Shown here piece by piece: positions 17,346-29,198 of a DNA stretch of 64,000 nt. Position 1 is the first letter of the stretch, and each line of letters opens with the position of its first letter. Both the position numbers and the translations under genes were made by a program. This DNA comes from Prevotella herbatica (GTDB taxonomy: Bacteria > Bacteroidota > Bacteroidia > Bacteroidales > Bacteroidaceae). The stretch lies in assembly GCF_017347605.1 (NCBI RefSeq), contig NZ_AP024484.1, positions 1,207,501 to 1,271,500 on the forward strand, given 5' to 3'. The notes beneath the pieces are model-generated. The model was given only the letters and a program-made list of their open reading frames with translations, was not told the DNA's origin and made no database searches.

Positions 17346-19867
17346 AAAGAATATTTTTATGTGTTATATGCGCTATAGCAACATTGAGCATATATTCACA
17401 ATCATGGCCTAAACAGTTACCTGAATCACTTCCCGGCACACGCTGGTGGTGGTTTGGCTCTGCTGTAGACTCGACCAACCTGAAATGGAATCTAGCAGAA
17501 TATGCATCACATGGATTGGGAGCTGTAGAAATAACTCCAATATATGGAGTACAGGGAAATGATAAAAACGAGTTACGCTATCTCTCTCCGGAATGGATGA
17601 AGGCTTTGCAATATACAGAATGTCAAGCAAAAGCCAATCATATAGAGGTTGATATGGCTACTGGTACAGGCTGGCCTTTCGGTGGTCCATGGGTTCCTAT
17701 AAACGAAGCTGCGTGCAAGGCTGTATTTATAGACACACTCGTAAGCCTCAACACTAAAATAAAAGATATAGCCTTTGCATTACCTAGTAAGGAGAAGTCG
17801 TTTGCAACACTCCAAAAGGCAATGGCTTTCAAATCTGACATCAAAGGAAAGAAAAGAGTTATAGCACTATATATAAGCCGGACACGACAGATGGTAAAAC
17901 GTGCCGCTCCTGGTGGAGAAGGATATGTGATCGATCATTTTGATAAGAATGCCGTTATGCACTATCTGGCACATATTGACAGTGCCTTTAATGCAACAAA
18001 TACCCCATATCCACATACATTCTTCAATGACAGCTATGAGGTATATGGCGCAGACTGGACACCAACATTACTTGATGAATTTGCGAAACGCAGAGGATAC
18101 AAACTAGAGACTTGCTTCGACAAGCTACTTGACGGAGACAGCAAGACGTTATCTGATTATCGTGAAACATTAAGTGATATGCTATTGGAGAATTTCACGA
18201 ATCAATGGACAGCATGGGCACACAGCCACGGAGCTATAACACGAAATCAGGCTCATGGAAGTCCAGCAAACCTCATTGATTGTTACGCTGCAGTTGATAT
18301 CCCTGAGATAGAAGGATTCGGATTGTCAGACTTCAAAATAAAAGGATTGCGTAAAGATCCAGGAATGACAAGACCTAATTTCAGTGATCTAAGTATGCTG
18401 AGATATGCTCCTTCAGCAGCCCATATCACAGGAAAGCAGTTCACATCAAGTGAAACATTCACTTGGCTTACCGAGCACTTCCGTACATCATTGAGCCAGA
18501 TGAAACCAGACATGGACCTAATGTTCTGCGCAGGAGTAAATCACATGTTTTTTCATGGAACGGCATACAGTCCTAAAGATGCAGAATGGCCAGGTTGGAA
18601 ATTCTATGCATCTGTAGACATGAGTCCAACTAATTCTATATGGCGTGATGCTCCTTTCCTTATGAGCTACATCACTCGTTGTCAAAGTTTTCTGCAATGG
18701 GGACAGCCTGACAACGACTTTATTGTATATCTCCCAGTAAGAGATATGTGGGCAAAAGAAAAAGGACAAAGACTTATGCAATTTGACATACACAGTATGG
18801 CAAAGAAAGCACCAGAATTCATCCATGCAATAATGAAGATAGATTCATTAGGCTATGACTGTGACTATATAAGTGATCGCTATATACTTTCAACAACTTG
18901 TGAGAACGGGACATTAAAGACAATTGGTGGAGCTAAATATAAAGCTCTGATAATACCTGGCAACAATATTATGACACCTGAAGTGAAAGCACATCTCGCT
19001 GAACTTGAAAAACAAGGTGCACATATAATATTAGGAGTTAACTCAAAGGAAATGTCACTTTGTGCCGTTCCTGAACAGATTAAACTTCAGACTGGAATGA
19101 AAATGATACGCCGAAGTGATCCAACAGGTTATCATTATTTCATGTCGAACTTAACACCAAATGATGTTGACTGCGATATGCCATTAGCAACAAAATTCAA
19201 AGATGCGGCTTGGTTTAACCCTATGAATGGAGACATTAACAAGGCAACAATAAATAATGGGAAAATAAGAATCAAACTGAGAAGTGGAGAATCTGCAATT
19301 CTGCAAACATACAGAAATGGAAATCCTAAAGAACAAATAATTAATGAGCCTGCCAAACAAAGCAGACAAGATATCGAACTCACAAAGCATAAATGGCAAT
19401 TGAGTTTTATTGAAGAGGCGCCAATGGTTGCAAAAACATTTAATCTAGACTCTTTGCAATACTGGCAGAATCTTGACAGTGAAACATCTGTGACAATGGG
19501 AACAGGTGTCTATACAACTGTCGTAAAGCTCAACAACACACAAGCTAAAACACACTGGAATATCAATCTAGGCGATGTGCGTGAAAGTGCAAGAGTTTAT
19601 ATCAATGGAGAATTTATCGGTTGCGCTTGGGCTGTACCATATATACTAGACTGCAAGAATCTTTTGCATAAAGGTAATAATGTAATACGAATTGAAGTAA
19701 CAAATCTACCAGCAAACCGCATTTCAAACCTTGACAAAAAAGGAGTGAAATGGCGCAAGATGAAAGAAATAAATATTGTAGATTTAAACTATCAAAAGAC
19801 AACTTATGCAAATTGGAAGTCTGTAGATAGCGGACTTAACAATGTGACATTGACAACAGATAATTGA
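17342..19867 (+). CDS. GH106 alpha-L-rhamnosidase
   Basis: 841 aa with a signal peptide (about residues 1-19). The N-terminal block PGTRWWWFGSAVDSTN and the region GTGWPFGGPWVP are typical of family 106 (alpha-L-rhamnosidase-type TIM barrel). The C-terminal 110 residues form a galactose-binding-like beta-sandwich (ARVYINGEFIGCAWAVPY). It releases rhamnose from rhamnogalacturonan oligosaccharides, alternating with the uronidase encoded just upstream. The catalytic Glu pair cannot be assigned with certainty from sequence alone. The overlap with GH105 is 4 bp. Confidence 0.92.
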   Translation: MKRIFLCVICAIATLSIYSQSWPKQLPESLPGTRWWWFGSAVDSTNLKWNLAEYASHGLGAVEITPIYGVQGNDKNELRYLSPEWMKALQYTECQAKANHIEVDMATGTGWPFGGPWVPINEAACKAVFIDTLVSLNTKIKDIAFALPSKEKSFATLQKAMAFKSDIKGKKRVIALYISRTRQMVKRAAPGGEGYVIDHFDKNAVMHYLAHIDSAFNATNTPYPHTFFNDSYEVYGADWTPTLLDEFAKRRGYKLETCFDKLLDGDSKTLSDYRETLSDMLLENFTNQWTAWAHSHGAITRNQAHGSPANLIDCYAAVDIPEIEGFGLSDFKIKGLRKDPGMTRPNFSDLSMLRYAPSAAHITGKQFTSSETFTWLTEHFRTSLSQMKPDMDLMFCAGVNHMFFHGTAYSPKDAEWPGWKFYASVDMSPTNSIWRDAPFLMSYITRCQSFLQWGQPDNDFIVYLPVRDMWAKEKGQRLMQFDIHSMAKKAPEFIHAIMKIDSLGYDCDYISDRYILSTTCENGTLKTIGGAKYKALIIPGNNIMTPEVKAHLAELEKQGAHIILGVNSKEMSLCAVPEQIKLQTGMKMIRRSDPTGYHYFMSNLTPNDVDCDMPLATKFKDAAWFNPMNGDINKATINNGKIRIKLRSGESAILQTYRNGNPKEQIINEPAKQSRQDIELTKHKWQLSFIEEAPMVAKTFNLDSLQYWQNLDSETSVTMGTGVYTTVVKLNNTQAKTHWNINLGDVRESARVYINGEFIGCAWAVPYILDCKNLLHKGNNVIRIEVTNLPANRISNLDKKGVKWRKMKEINIVDLNYQKTTYANWKSVDSGLNNVTLTTDN

Positions 19868-19892
19868 ATTAATTTAATTCACAAATAAAGAG

Positions 19893-19947
19893 AGGCTCAA
19901 TACTCAAGGAATTCAACTATAAGTAAATTCATTTGAGTATTGAGCCT
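19893..19947. terminator. Hairpin terminator after GH106
   Basis: A 15-bp perfect stem (19893-19907 with 19933-19947) and a 25-nt loop, followed on the plus strand by TAAAATTTATCTTT. The remainder of 19948-20184 has no clear gene apart from a 15-codon hydrophobic minus-strand ORF, treated under findings. Confidence 0.65.
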
Positions 19948-20184
19948 TAAAATTTATCTTTATAAAATAGCTTCAGACCTGTCATATATTAACAAGCATC
20001 ACTATCATTGCTAGCATGATAACCATCATTCTAATCTTGAAATATGCACTACATTTGTTATAAACTAAGAAACAGGAAAAGAACCTAAGCAAACATTATT
20101 TTAATAAAAAGGGAAATACGCTTTCATTTATTTAAAAAAAGCATTAACTTAGCGGCGTTAAACTTATATATAAACTATAATATT

Positions 20185-20385
20185 ATGGCACAGAAAAAAG
20201 AAATTGATGCATACCGTATGGCTGTTTTAAAAGTTATGATGGAAGCAAAAAAAGAAAACGGGGAACCTCGGTTTGATGAAGAAGAAGCAAAAATCACATT
20301 AGACATTCTATCAGATGCTGATATTGAATTTGGAATGCCGTTCAATACTCCACAAGAAACTGCAGAGATGTTGATGGAGGATTAA
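20185..20385 (+). CDS. Small hypothetical protein (66 aa)
   Basis: 66 aa, strongly acidic C-terminal half, no signal or membrane segment. I do not recognise the family. Visible parts: a basic N-terminal stretch (MAQKKEIDAYRMAVLKVMM), then FDEEEAKITLDILSDADIEFGMPF and a helical end (PQETAEMLMED). The regular helical pattern and sensible codon use suggest a real gene. No TAnnTTTG box is visible upstream. It converges on a candidate ncRNA whose terminator begins 9 bp after its stop. Confidence 0.65.
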   Translation: MAQKKEIDAYRMAVLKVMMEAKKENGEPRFDEEEAKITLDILSDADIEFGMPFNTPQETAEMLMED

Positions 20386-20393
20386 TAATAGGC

Positions 20394-20656
20394 AAAAAAA
20401 ATCGGTGAAGATTTCTCTCCCCGACCACTGGTGGGCCGCCAATCGGCGCCACCGTCATTCTGTAACTAACAATCTTTAAACCTAAAACTAATAACTAAAA
20501 ACCTAAAACTTTAATCCTTGTTACCCTTGACAATCTTCCTTTTTACCTTTCACTAATACCGTTTATCCTTATTGCAATCTTGCTTTTACCTTAGCTAATA
20601 CCTTTATACCCTATGAATCAATCTAAGTACCTTATTACCTATTTTTTGTCTTTTGA
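20394..20656 (-). ncRNA. Candidate ~260-nt structured non-coding RNA
   Basis: A minus-strand -7 box (TACCTTTG, 20662-20669) begins a transcript near 20656 that ends in an excellent terminator. Its stem of TCGG+GGAGA with TCTTC+CCGA is capped by a GAAA tetraloop (20402-20424) and followed by eight T (20394-20401). Just upstream is a GC-rich hairpin, GGTGG-CGCC-GATT-GGCG-CCACC (20431-20455). The 5' 190 nt are purine-rich, with repeated GGTA and GTTTTAGG-like motifs and no ORF. The GC-rich 3' end contrasts with the AT-rich surroundings. I cannot match it to a named RNA family. Confidence 0.6.
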
Positions 20657-20699
20657 CAATGCAAAGGTAGGCAATATTCTAATACATGCAATAGCAAAG

Positions 20700-24362
<3,663 letters not shown>

Positions 24363-24421
24363 TACAATTTAGTGTATCATAAATACAAATTATAAAATAT
24401 CCACCTTATTATGATAGAAAG

Positions 24422-24445
24422 TCCACCTCTTCTGAGGTGGATTTT
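24422..24445 (+). terminator. Terminator of the GH2 gene
   Basis: An 8-bp stem TCCACCTC/GAGGTGGA with a TTCT loop and a following T-run. The GH51 -7 box (24448-24455) overlaps its tail. Confidence 0.8.
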
Positions 24446-24447
24446 CG

Positions 24448-24455
24448 TATTTTTG
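24448..24455 (+). promoter_or_regulatory. -7 box of the GH51 gene
   Basis: TATTTTTG directly behind the GH2 terminator, about 39 bp before the start codon. No -33 box is visible because the terminator stem occupies that position. Confidence 0.5.
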
Positions 24456-24493
24456 CATCACTATTAATATATCTAAAAGCAATAACCCAAATT

Positions 24494-26452
24494 ATGAGAA
24501 AAAACAGATTACTATCTACTATGCTTTTGTCGGCACTGGCTTCTATCGGTGTCAACGCACAGCATCAGTTCACAGTAAACACCAAGCCTGGTGCACCAGT
24601 TCAGTCAACAATGTACGGAATCTTCTTTGAAGATATAAATTTCGGTGCTGATGGCGGACTGTATTCCGAAATGGTAGAAAACCGTTCATTTGAATTTCCA
24701 GACCGACTTATGGGTTGGAATGTATTTGGTAATGTCGCTGTTAACGACATCAAGCCTGCATTTGACAGAAATCCTCATTATGTAACAGTGTCACCTTCTG
24801 GTCATCGTGAAAAACAGTCGGGATTGGAAAATCACGGTTTCTTCGGTATGGGCATAAAAGAAGGCATGAAGTATGACTTTTCTATCTACGCACGTCTTAA
24901 CCTACTACAAGGTAAGAGCACTAAATTCCGTGTCGAACTTGTTGGTGAAGACGATGTACCAATATGCCAAGACACGATTGTAGTGACCAACAACCAATGG
25001 CAAAAATATACAGCTACACTATCTTCAGACAAGACGATGGAGAAGGCTTTCATGAGGATTTTCCTTATGTCTGGAGAAAGCGTTGATTTGGATCATATCA
25101 GTTTAATGCCACAAGACAACTGGCATGGAATGCGTGCAGATCTCGTAAAAGATCTTGCCGACCTTCATCCAGGCATATTCCGTTTCCCTGGTGGATGTAT
25201 CGTTGAAGGTACTGACCTTGAAACTCGCTATCAATGGAAGAATACGGTAGGTGATCCAGAAAATCGCCCACTTAATGAGAATCGCTGGAACTATACATTC
25301 CCTCACCGTCTGTATCCAAACTATTACCAGACTTTGGGACTTGGCTTCTACGAATACTTCCTGCTTTCAGAAAAAATCGGCGCACAGCCTTTACCTATTT
25401 TAAGCTGCGGACTAGCATGTCAATACCAAAATAGCGACAACGACAAGAATGCCCACGTCGCTCTTGACAAATTGCAACCTTATATAGACGACGCCTTAGA
25501 CCTTATTGAGTTTGCCAACGGACCAGTTACAAGCAAATGGGGAAAACTACGTGCAGACATGGGACACCCTGCGCCTTTCAATCTCAAACAAATTGGAATT
25601 GGAAACGAGCAATGGGGAGCTCTGTATCCAGAACGTTTAGAAATGTTCGTAAAGCAAATTCGTGCCAAATATCCAAATATTAAGATATGTGGTTCAGCCG
25701 GACCTTCAGCTAGTGGTAAGGAATTTGACTATGGCTGGGAACAAATGCGACGTTTAGGCGTGGACCTTGTTGACGAGCACTATTATATGAGCCCGGAATG
25801 GTTCCTTAAGAATGCCGGACGTTACGATAAATACAGCCGTAAGGGACCGAAAGTATTTGCTGGAGAATATGCGAGCCATGTTAAAGGACAAGGTGACAAG
25901 CCTACTGTTGCAATGAACAATTTTGAAGCAGCACTATCTGAAGCAGCATTCATGACTGGTCTTGAACGAAATGCAGATGTTGTACACCAAGCAACTTATG
26001 CTCCACTATTCGCACACGTAGAGGGGTGGCAATGGCGCCCAGACCTAATATGGTTTAACAATCTTGAAAGTGTACGTTCTGTAAACTGGTATGTACAAAT
26101 GCTATACGGCACAAACAGAGGAACAAACGTTTTAAGCTTGCTTGAAGACGGCAAACCTATAGAAGGTGCAGACGGATTGTATGCAAGTGCTGTATATGAT
26201 AAGGAAGCCAAAAATTATATCATAAAGATTGCAAATACAGGTGATGCAGACAAAGACATCAATATCACTTTCAATGGTATAAAGAACCTTGGTCCTGGCA
26301 AACTCATTACATTACACAGTAACGATCTACAGGCTACAAACACTTTGAGCAACAAAGAGAATGTAGTCCCACAGACTACAAATATCGAAGCTAAAGGTAA
26401 TACGCTGTCGGTAAAAATACCAGCAAAAACATTTGCTGTCTACCGATTCTAA
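24494..26452 (+). CDS. GH51 alpha-L-arabinofuranosidase
   Basis: 652 aa from the ATG at 24494. Upstream in-frame codons are rejected because they put a poor segment before the signal peptide (MRKNRLLSTMLLSALASIGVNAQ). Typical blocks: MYGIFFEDINFGADGGLY, a CBM-like beta-sandwich near residues 110-200, the TIM barrel with acid/base Glu372 in GIGNEQWG and nucleophile Glu458 in FAGEYASH, and a C-terminal beta domain. It removes arabinofuranosyl units from arabinan or arabinoxylan, complementing the galactosidase just upstream. Confidence 0.95.
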   Translation: MRKNRLLSTMLLSALASIGVNAQHQFTVNTKPGAPVQSTMYGIFFEDINFGADGGLYSEMVENRSFEFPDRLMGWNVFGNVAVNDIKPAFDRNPHYVTVSPSGHREKQSGLENHGFFGMGIKEGMKYDFSIYARLNLLQGKSTKFRVELVGEDDVPICQDTIVVTNNQWQKYTATLSSDKTMEKAFMRIFLMSGESVDLDHISLMPQDNWHGMRADLVKDLADLHPGIFRFPGGCIVEGTDLETRYQWKNTVGDPENRPLNENRWNYTFPHRLYPNYYQTLGLGFYEYFLLSEKIGAQPLPILSCGLACQYQNSDNDKNAHVALDKLQPYIDDALDLIEFANGPVTSKWGKLRADMGHPAPFNLKQIGIGNEQWGALYPERLEMFVKQIRAKYPNIKICGSAGPSASGKEFDYGWEQMRRLGVDLVDEHYYMSPEWFLKNAGRYDKYSRKGPKVFAGEYASHVKGQGDKPTVAMNNFEAALSEAAFMTGLERNADVVHQATYAPLFAHVEGWQWRPDLIWFNNLESVRSVNWYVQMLYGTNRGTNVLSLLEDGKPIEGADGLYASAVYDKEAKNYIIKIANTGDADKDINITFNGIKNLGPGKLITLHSNDLQATNTLSNKENVVPQTTNIEAKGNTLSVKIPAKTFAVYRF

Positions 26453-26511
26453 TCAAATGGATTGATATATATTAAACTTATAAAGAGATTTTGTTGCTAA
26501 ATGATAAAATG

Positions 26512-26543
26512 TTTGGCTGTTTCATTGCTTTTTATTACTTTTG
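26512..26543 (+). promoter_or_regulatory. Promoter of the DUF4250 gene
   Basis: TTTG (26512-26515), 20 nt, TACTTTTG (26536-26543). Near 29 nt of leader. Confidence 0.75.
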
Positions 26544-26571
26544 CACCCATAATAAGGTAAAAAGTATTGAA

Positions 26572-26751
26572 ATGGATAAATTGCCAAATGACCCAATGAT
26601 TCTCTTCAGCACATTAAACATGCTGTTGCGTGATGACTACACTTCTCTTGATGAACTGTGCGATGATATGAATGTAGACCGCACACATCTTGAAAATAAG
26701 TTGGCTTCTGTCGGCTTCGAGTATAGTAGGGAAAACAACAAATTCTGGTAA
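26572..26751 (+). CDS. DUF4250 domain small protein
   Basis: 59 aa from the ATG at 26572. The longer frame from 26491 is ruled out because the promoter lies inside it. It shows the DUF4250 pattern: LPNDPMILFSTLNMLLRDDY, then SLDELCDDMNVD and the ending GFEYSRENNKFW. The compact helical architecture looks like a helix-turn-helix fold, but the function is unknown. It has its own promoter and strong terminator, so it is a stand-alone unit. Confidence 0.88.
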   Translation: MDKLPNDPMILFSTLNMLLRDDYTSLDELCDDMNVDRTHLENKLASVGFEYSRENNKFW

Positions 26752-26764
26752 AGATATTATGTGA

Positions 26765-26797
26765 AGGACTCTCACGCATTGTGAGGGTCCTTTTTTT
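26765..26797 (+). terminator. Terminator of the DUF4250 gene
   Basis: An 11-bp stem (26765-26775 with 26781-26791, one G-T pair) with a GCATT loop and seven T. Confidence 0.9.
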
Positions 26798-26853
26798 GAT
26801 ACTGCAAACTTAATCGAATTCAATTTGAATTAACAATAAAGAACTAAAGAACA

Positions 26854-29043
26854 ATGGCAAACTTAAGATTTGAGGCTGTAGCTGGGGCCTTTAAGAAAAG
26901 ACCACTCAACGTAGAAATACCTAAGAATAGACCTTCTGAGTATTTCGCTAAGTATGTGTTCAATCGTCAGAAGATGTACGAATATCTACCTGCCGACGTT
27001 TATGAAACATTGATAGACGTGATTGACAACGGCTCACGGTTAGACCGCAGTATTGCAGATGCAGTAGCCAGCGGTATGAAGAAATGGGCAATGAAAAATG
27101 GAGTTACTCACTACACTCATTGGTTTCAGCCTCTTACAGAAGGTACAGCCGAGAAACATGATGCTTTCGTAGAGCATGATGGGAAAGGCGGAATGGTTGA
27201 AGATTTTTCAGGTAAGCTCCTTGTTCAACAAGAACCTGACGCCAGCAGTTTTCCTAATGGCGGTATCAGAAATACTTTCGAAGCCCGTGGATATAGTGCA
27301 TGGGATCCTACATCTCCTGTATTCATCATGGATGATACATTGTGTATACCAACTATATTTATTTCGTATACAGGTGAGGCTCTTGACTATAAGGCACCAT
27401 TACTTCGCTCACTCCATGCTGTAAATATTGCGGCAACCGAGGTATGCCACTATTTCAATGAAGATGTTAAAAAGGTAAGTGCTAATCTTGGTTGGGAGCA
27501 GGAATACTTCCTTGTTGATGAAGATTTATACTCAGTTCGCCCAGACCTCATGCTCACAGGACGCACTCTTATGGGACATGATTCAGCTAAGGATCAACAG
27601 ATGGACGACCATTACTTCGGAACTATTCCCGAGCGCGTGCAGGCTTTCATGAAAGACCTTGAAATTCAAGCTCTGGAACTTGGTATTCCATGCAAGACTC
27701 GCCACAACGAAGTTGCGCCTGGACAGTTTGAACTTGCTCCTATATTTGAGGAATGCAATCTTGCAGTAGACCACAATATGCTATTGATGAGTCTTATGAG
27801 AAAGATTGCTAACAAGCATGGCTTCAGAGTTTTACTACATGAAAAACCTTTTAACGGAATAAACGGTAGTGGAAAACACAACAACTGGAGCCTTACTACA
27901 GATACAGGTATTCTTTTACATAAGTCTGGAAAAACACCAGAGGACAATCTACGTTTTGTTGTTTTCATTGTTGAGACTCTTATGGGAGTATATCGTCACA
28001 ACGGATTGCTTAAAGCTAGCGTAATGAGCGCTACAAACGATCATCGTCTAGGAGCTAACGAAGCACCACCTGCAATTATTTCCAGTTTCCTTGGTAAGCA
28101 ACTTAGTGTTTTACTTGATCATATCGAGAAATCAGACAAGAACGATTTGTTCACTGTAGCAGGAAAGAAAGGAATGAAACTTGATATTCCAGAGATTCCT
28201 GAACTTATGATTGACAACACCGACCGTAACCGTACATCACCATTCGCTTTCACTGGTAATCGCTTTGAGTTCCGTGCTGTAGGTAGCGAAGCCAACTGTG
28301 CAAGTGCAATGATAGTATTAAATGCAGCTGTTGCCGAGGCTCTTACTCACTTCAAGGAGCGTGTAGATGCATTAATTGCAAAGGGAGAGGAAAAGAATTC
28401 TGCAATAGTAGATATTATCCGTGAAGACATAAAGGCAACAAAGCCTATACGTTTTGACGGCAACGGATATAGTGAGGAATGGAAAGTCGAGGCTGCAAAG
28501 CGTGGACTTGACTGCGAGGCTTCATGCCCAGTCTGCTTCGATCGCTATCTTGACAACAAGAGTGTAAAGATGTTCGAGGACATGAATGTTATGAAGGACT
28601 ATGAACTTAAAGCCCGTAACGAAGTAAAATGGGAGACTTATACTAAGAAGATTCAAATTGAGGCTCGCGTTCTGGGCGACCTAGTGATGAATCACATCGT
28701 ACCAGTCGCCACTCATTATCAAAGTCAATTGGCTAATAACGTTCAAAGCATGTTTAATATCTTCGGCCGTGAAGAGGGACAAGTTCTCACAGCCCGCAAT
28801 ATTAAGATCATCAAAGAAATTGCTGAACGCACTCAAAAGATTGAAACTGGAGTTGAGGAACTTGTTGACGCACGTAGAAGTGCCAACAAGATTGACGATG
28901 CACGTGAACGTGCTATTGCATACCACGACTCTATTGCTACAAGAATGGAAGATATAAGATATCAGTGTGATAAGCTGGAGCTCATTGTTAGCGATGAACT
29001 TTGGACACTTCCAAAATATCGTGAACTCCTATTTATAAGATAA
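26854..29043 (+). CDS. glnN: Glutamine synthetase type III
   Basis: 729 aa, the length of the GSIII family that is typical of Bacteroidota. It joins glutamate and ammonia to glutamine using ATP, in the cytoplasm. Visible blocks: the GSIII N-terminus (FGxYVF-type, here YFAKYVFNRQKM), GWEQEYFLVDE, the metal-binding HNEVAPGQFELAPIFEE, GINGSGKHNNWS and NRTSPFAFTGNRFEFRAVGS. The GSIII C-terminal extension with SCPVCFDRYLD is present. It is monocistronic between terminators. No PII-type gene is near. Confidence 0.97.
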   Translation: MANLRFEAVAGAFKKRPLNVEIPKNRPSEYFAKYVFNRQKMYEYLPADVYETLIDVIDNGSRLDRSIADAVASGMKKWAMKNGVTHYTHWFQPLTEGTAEKHDAFVEHDGKGGMVEDFSGKLLVQQEPDASSFPNGGIRNTFEARGYSAWDPTSPVFIMDDTLCIPTIFISYTGEALDYKAPLLRSLHAVNIAATEVCHYFNEDVKKVSANLGWEQEYFLVDEDLYSVRPDLMLTGRTLMGHDSAKDQQMDDHYFGTIPERVQAFMKDLEIQALELGIPCKTRHNEVAPGQFELAPIFEECNLAVDHNMLLMSLMRKIANKHGFRVLLHEKPFNGINGSGKHNNWSLTTDTGILLHKSGKTPEDNLRFVVFIVETLMGVYRHNGLLKASVMSATNDHRLGANEAPPAIISSFLGKQLSVLLDHIEKSDKNDLFTVAGKKGMKLDIPEIPELMIDNTDRNRTSPFAFTGNRFEFRAVGSEANCASAMIVLNAAVAEALTHFKERVDALIAKGEEKNSAIVDIIREDIKATKPIRFDGNGYSEEWKVEAAKRGLDCEASCPVCFDRYLDNKSVKMFEDMNVMKDYELKARNEVKWETYTKKIQIEARVLGDLVMNHIVPVATHYQSQLANNVQSMFNIFGREEGQVLTARNIKIIKEIAERTQKIETGVEELVDARRSANKIDDARERAIAYHDSIATRMEDIRYQCDKLELIVSDELWTLPKYRELLFIR

Positions 29044-29076
29044 TAGTTAAGTATTTTAATAACTAGCATTAAATAT

Positions 29077-29112
29077 AAAAGTCCGTGGAAGTGAAAGCTT
29101 TCACGGACTTTT
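29077..29112. terminator. Bidirectional terminator, glnN / histidine kinase
   Basis: A stem of about 12 bp (AAAAGTCCGTG... with ...CACGGACTTTT) flanked by A- and T-runs. It serves both convergent genes. Confidence 0.85.
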
Positions 29113-29198
29113 ATCTCATATACGCGATATCTTAGTTTAATAAGATATCAACAAACTTTAATCGCAATTAAACTATGTCTTCAAGGGTTTCTATCATG

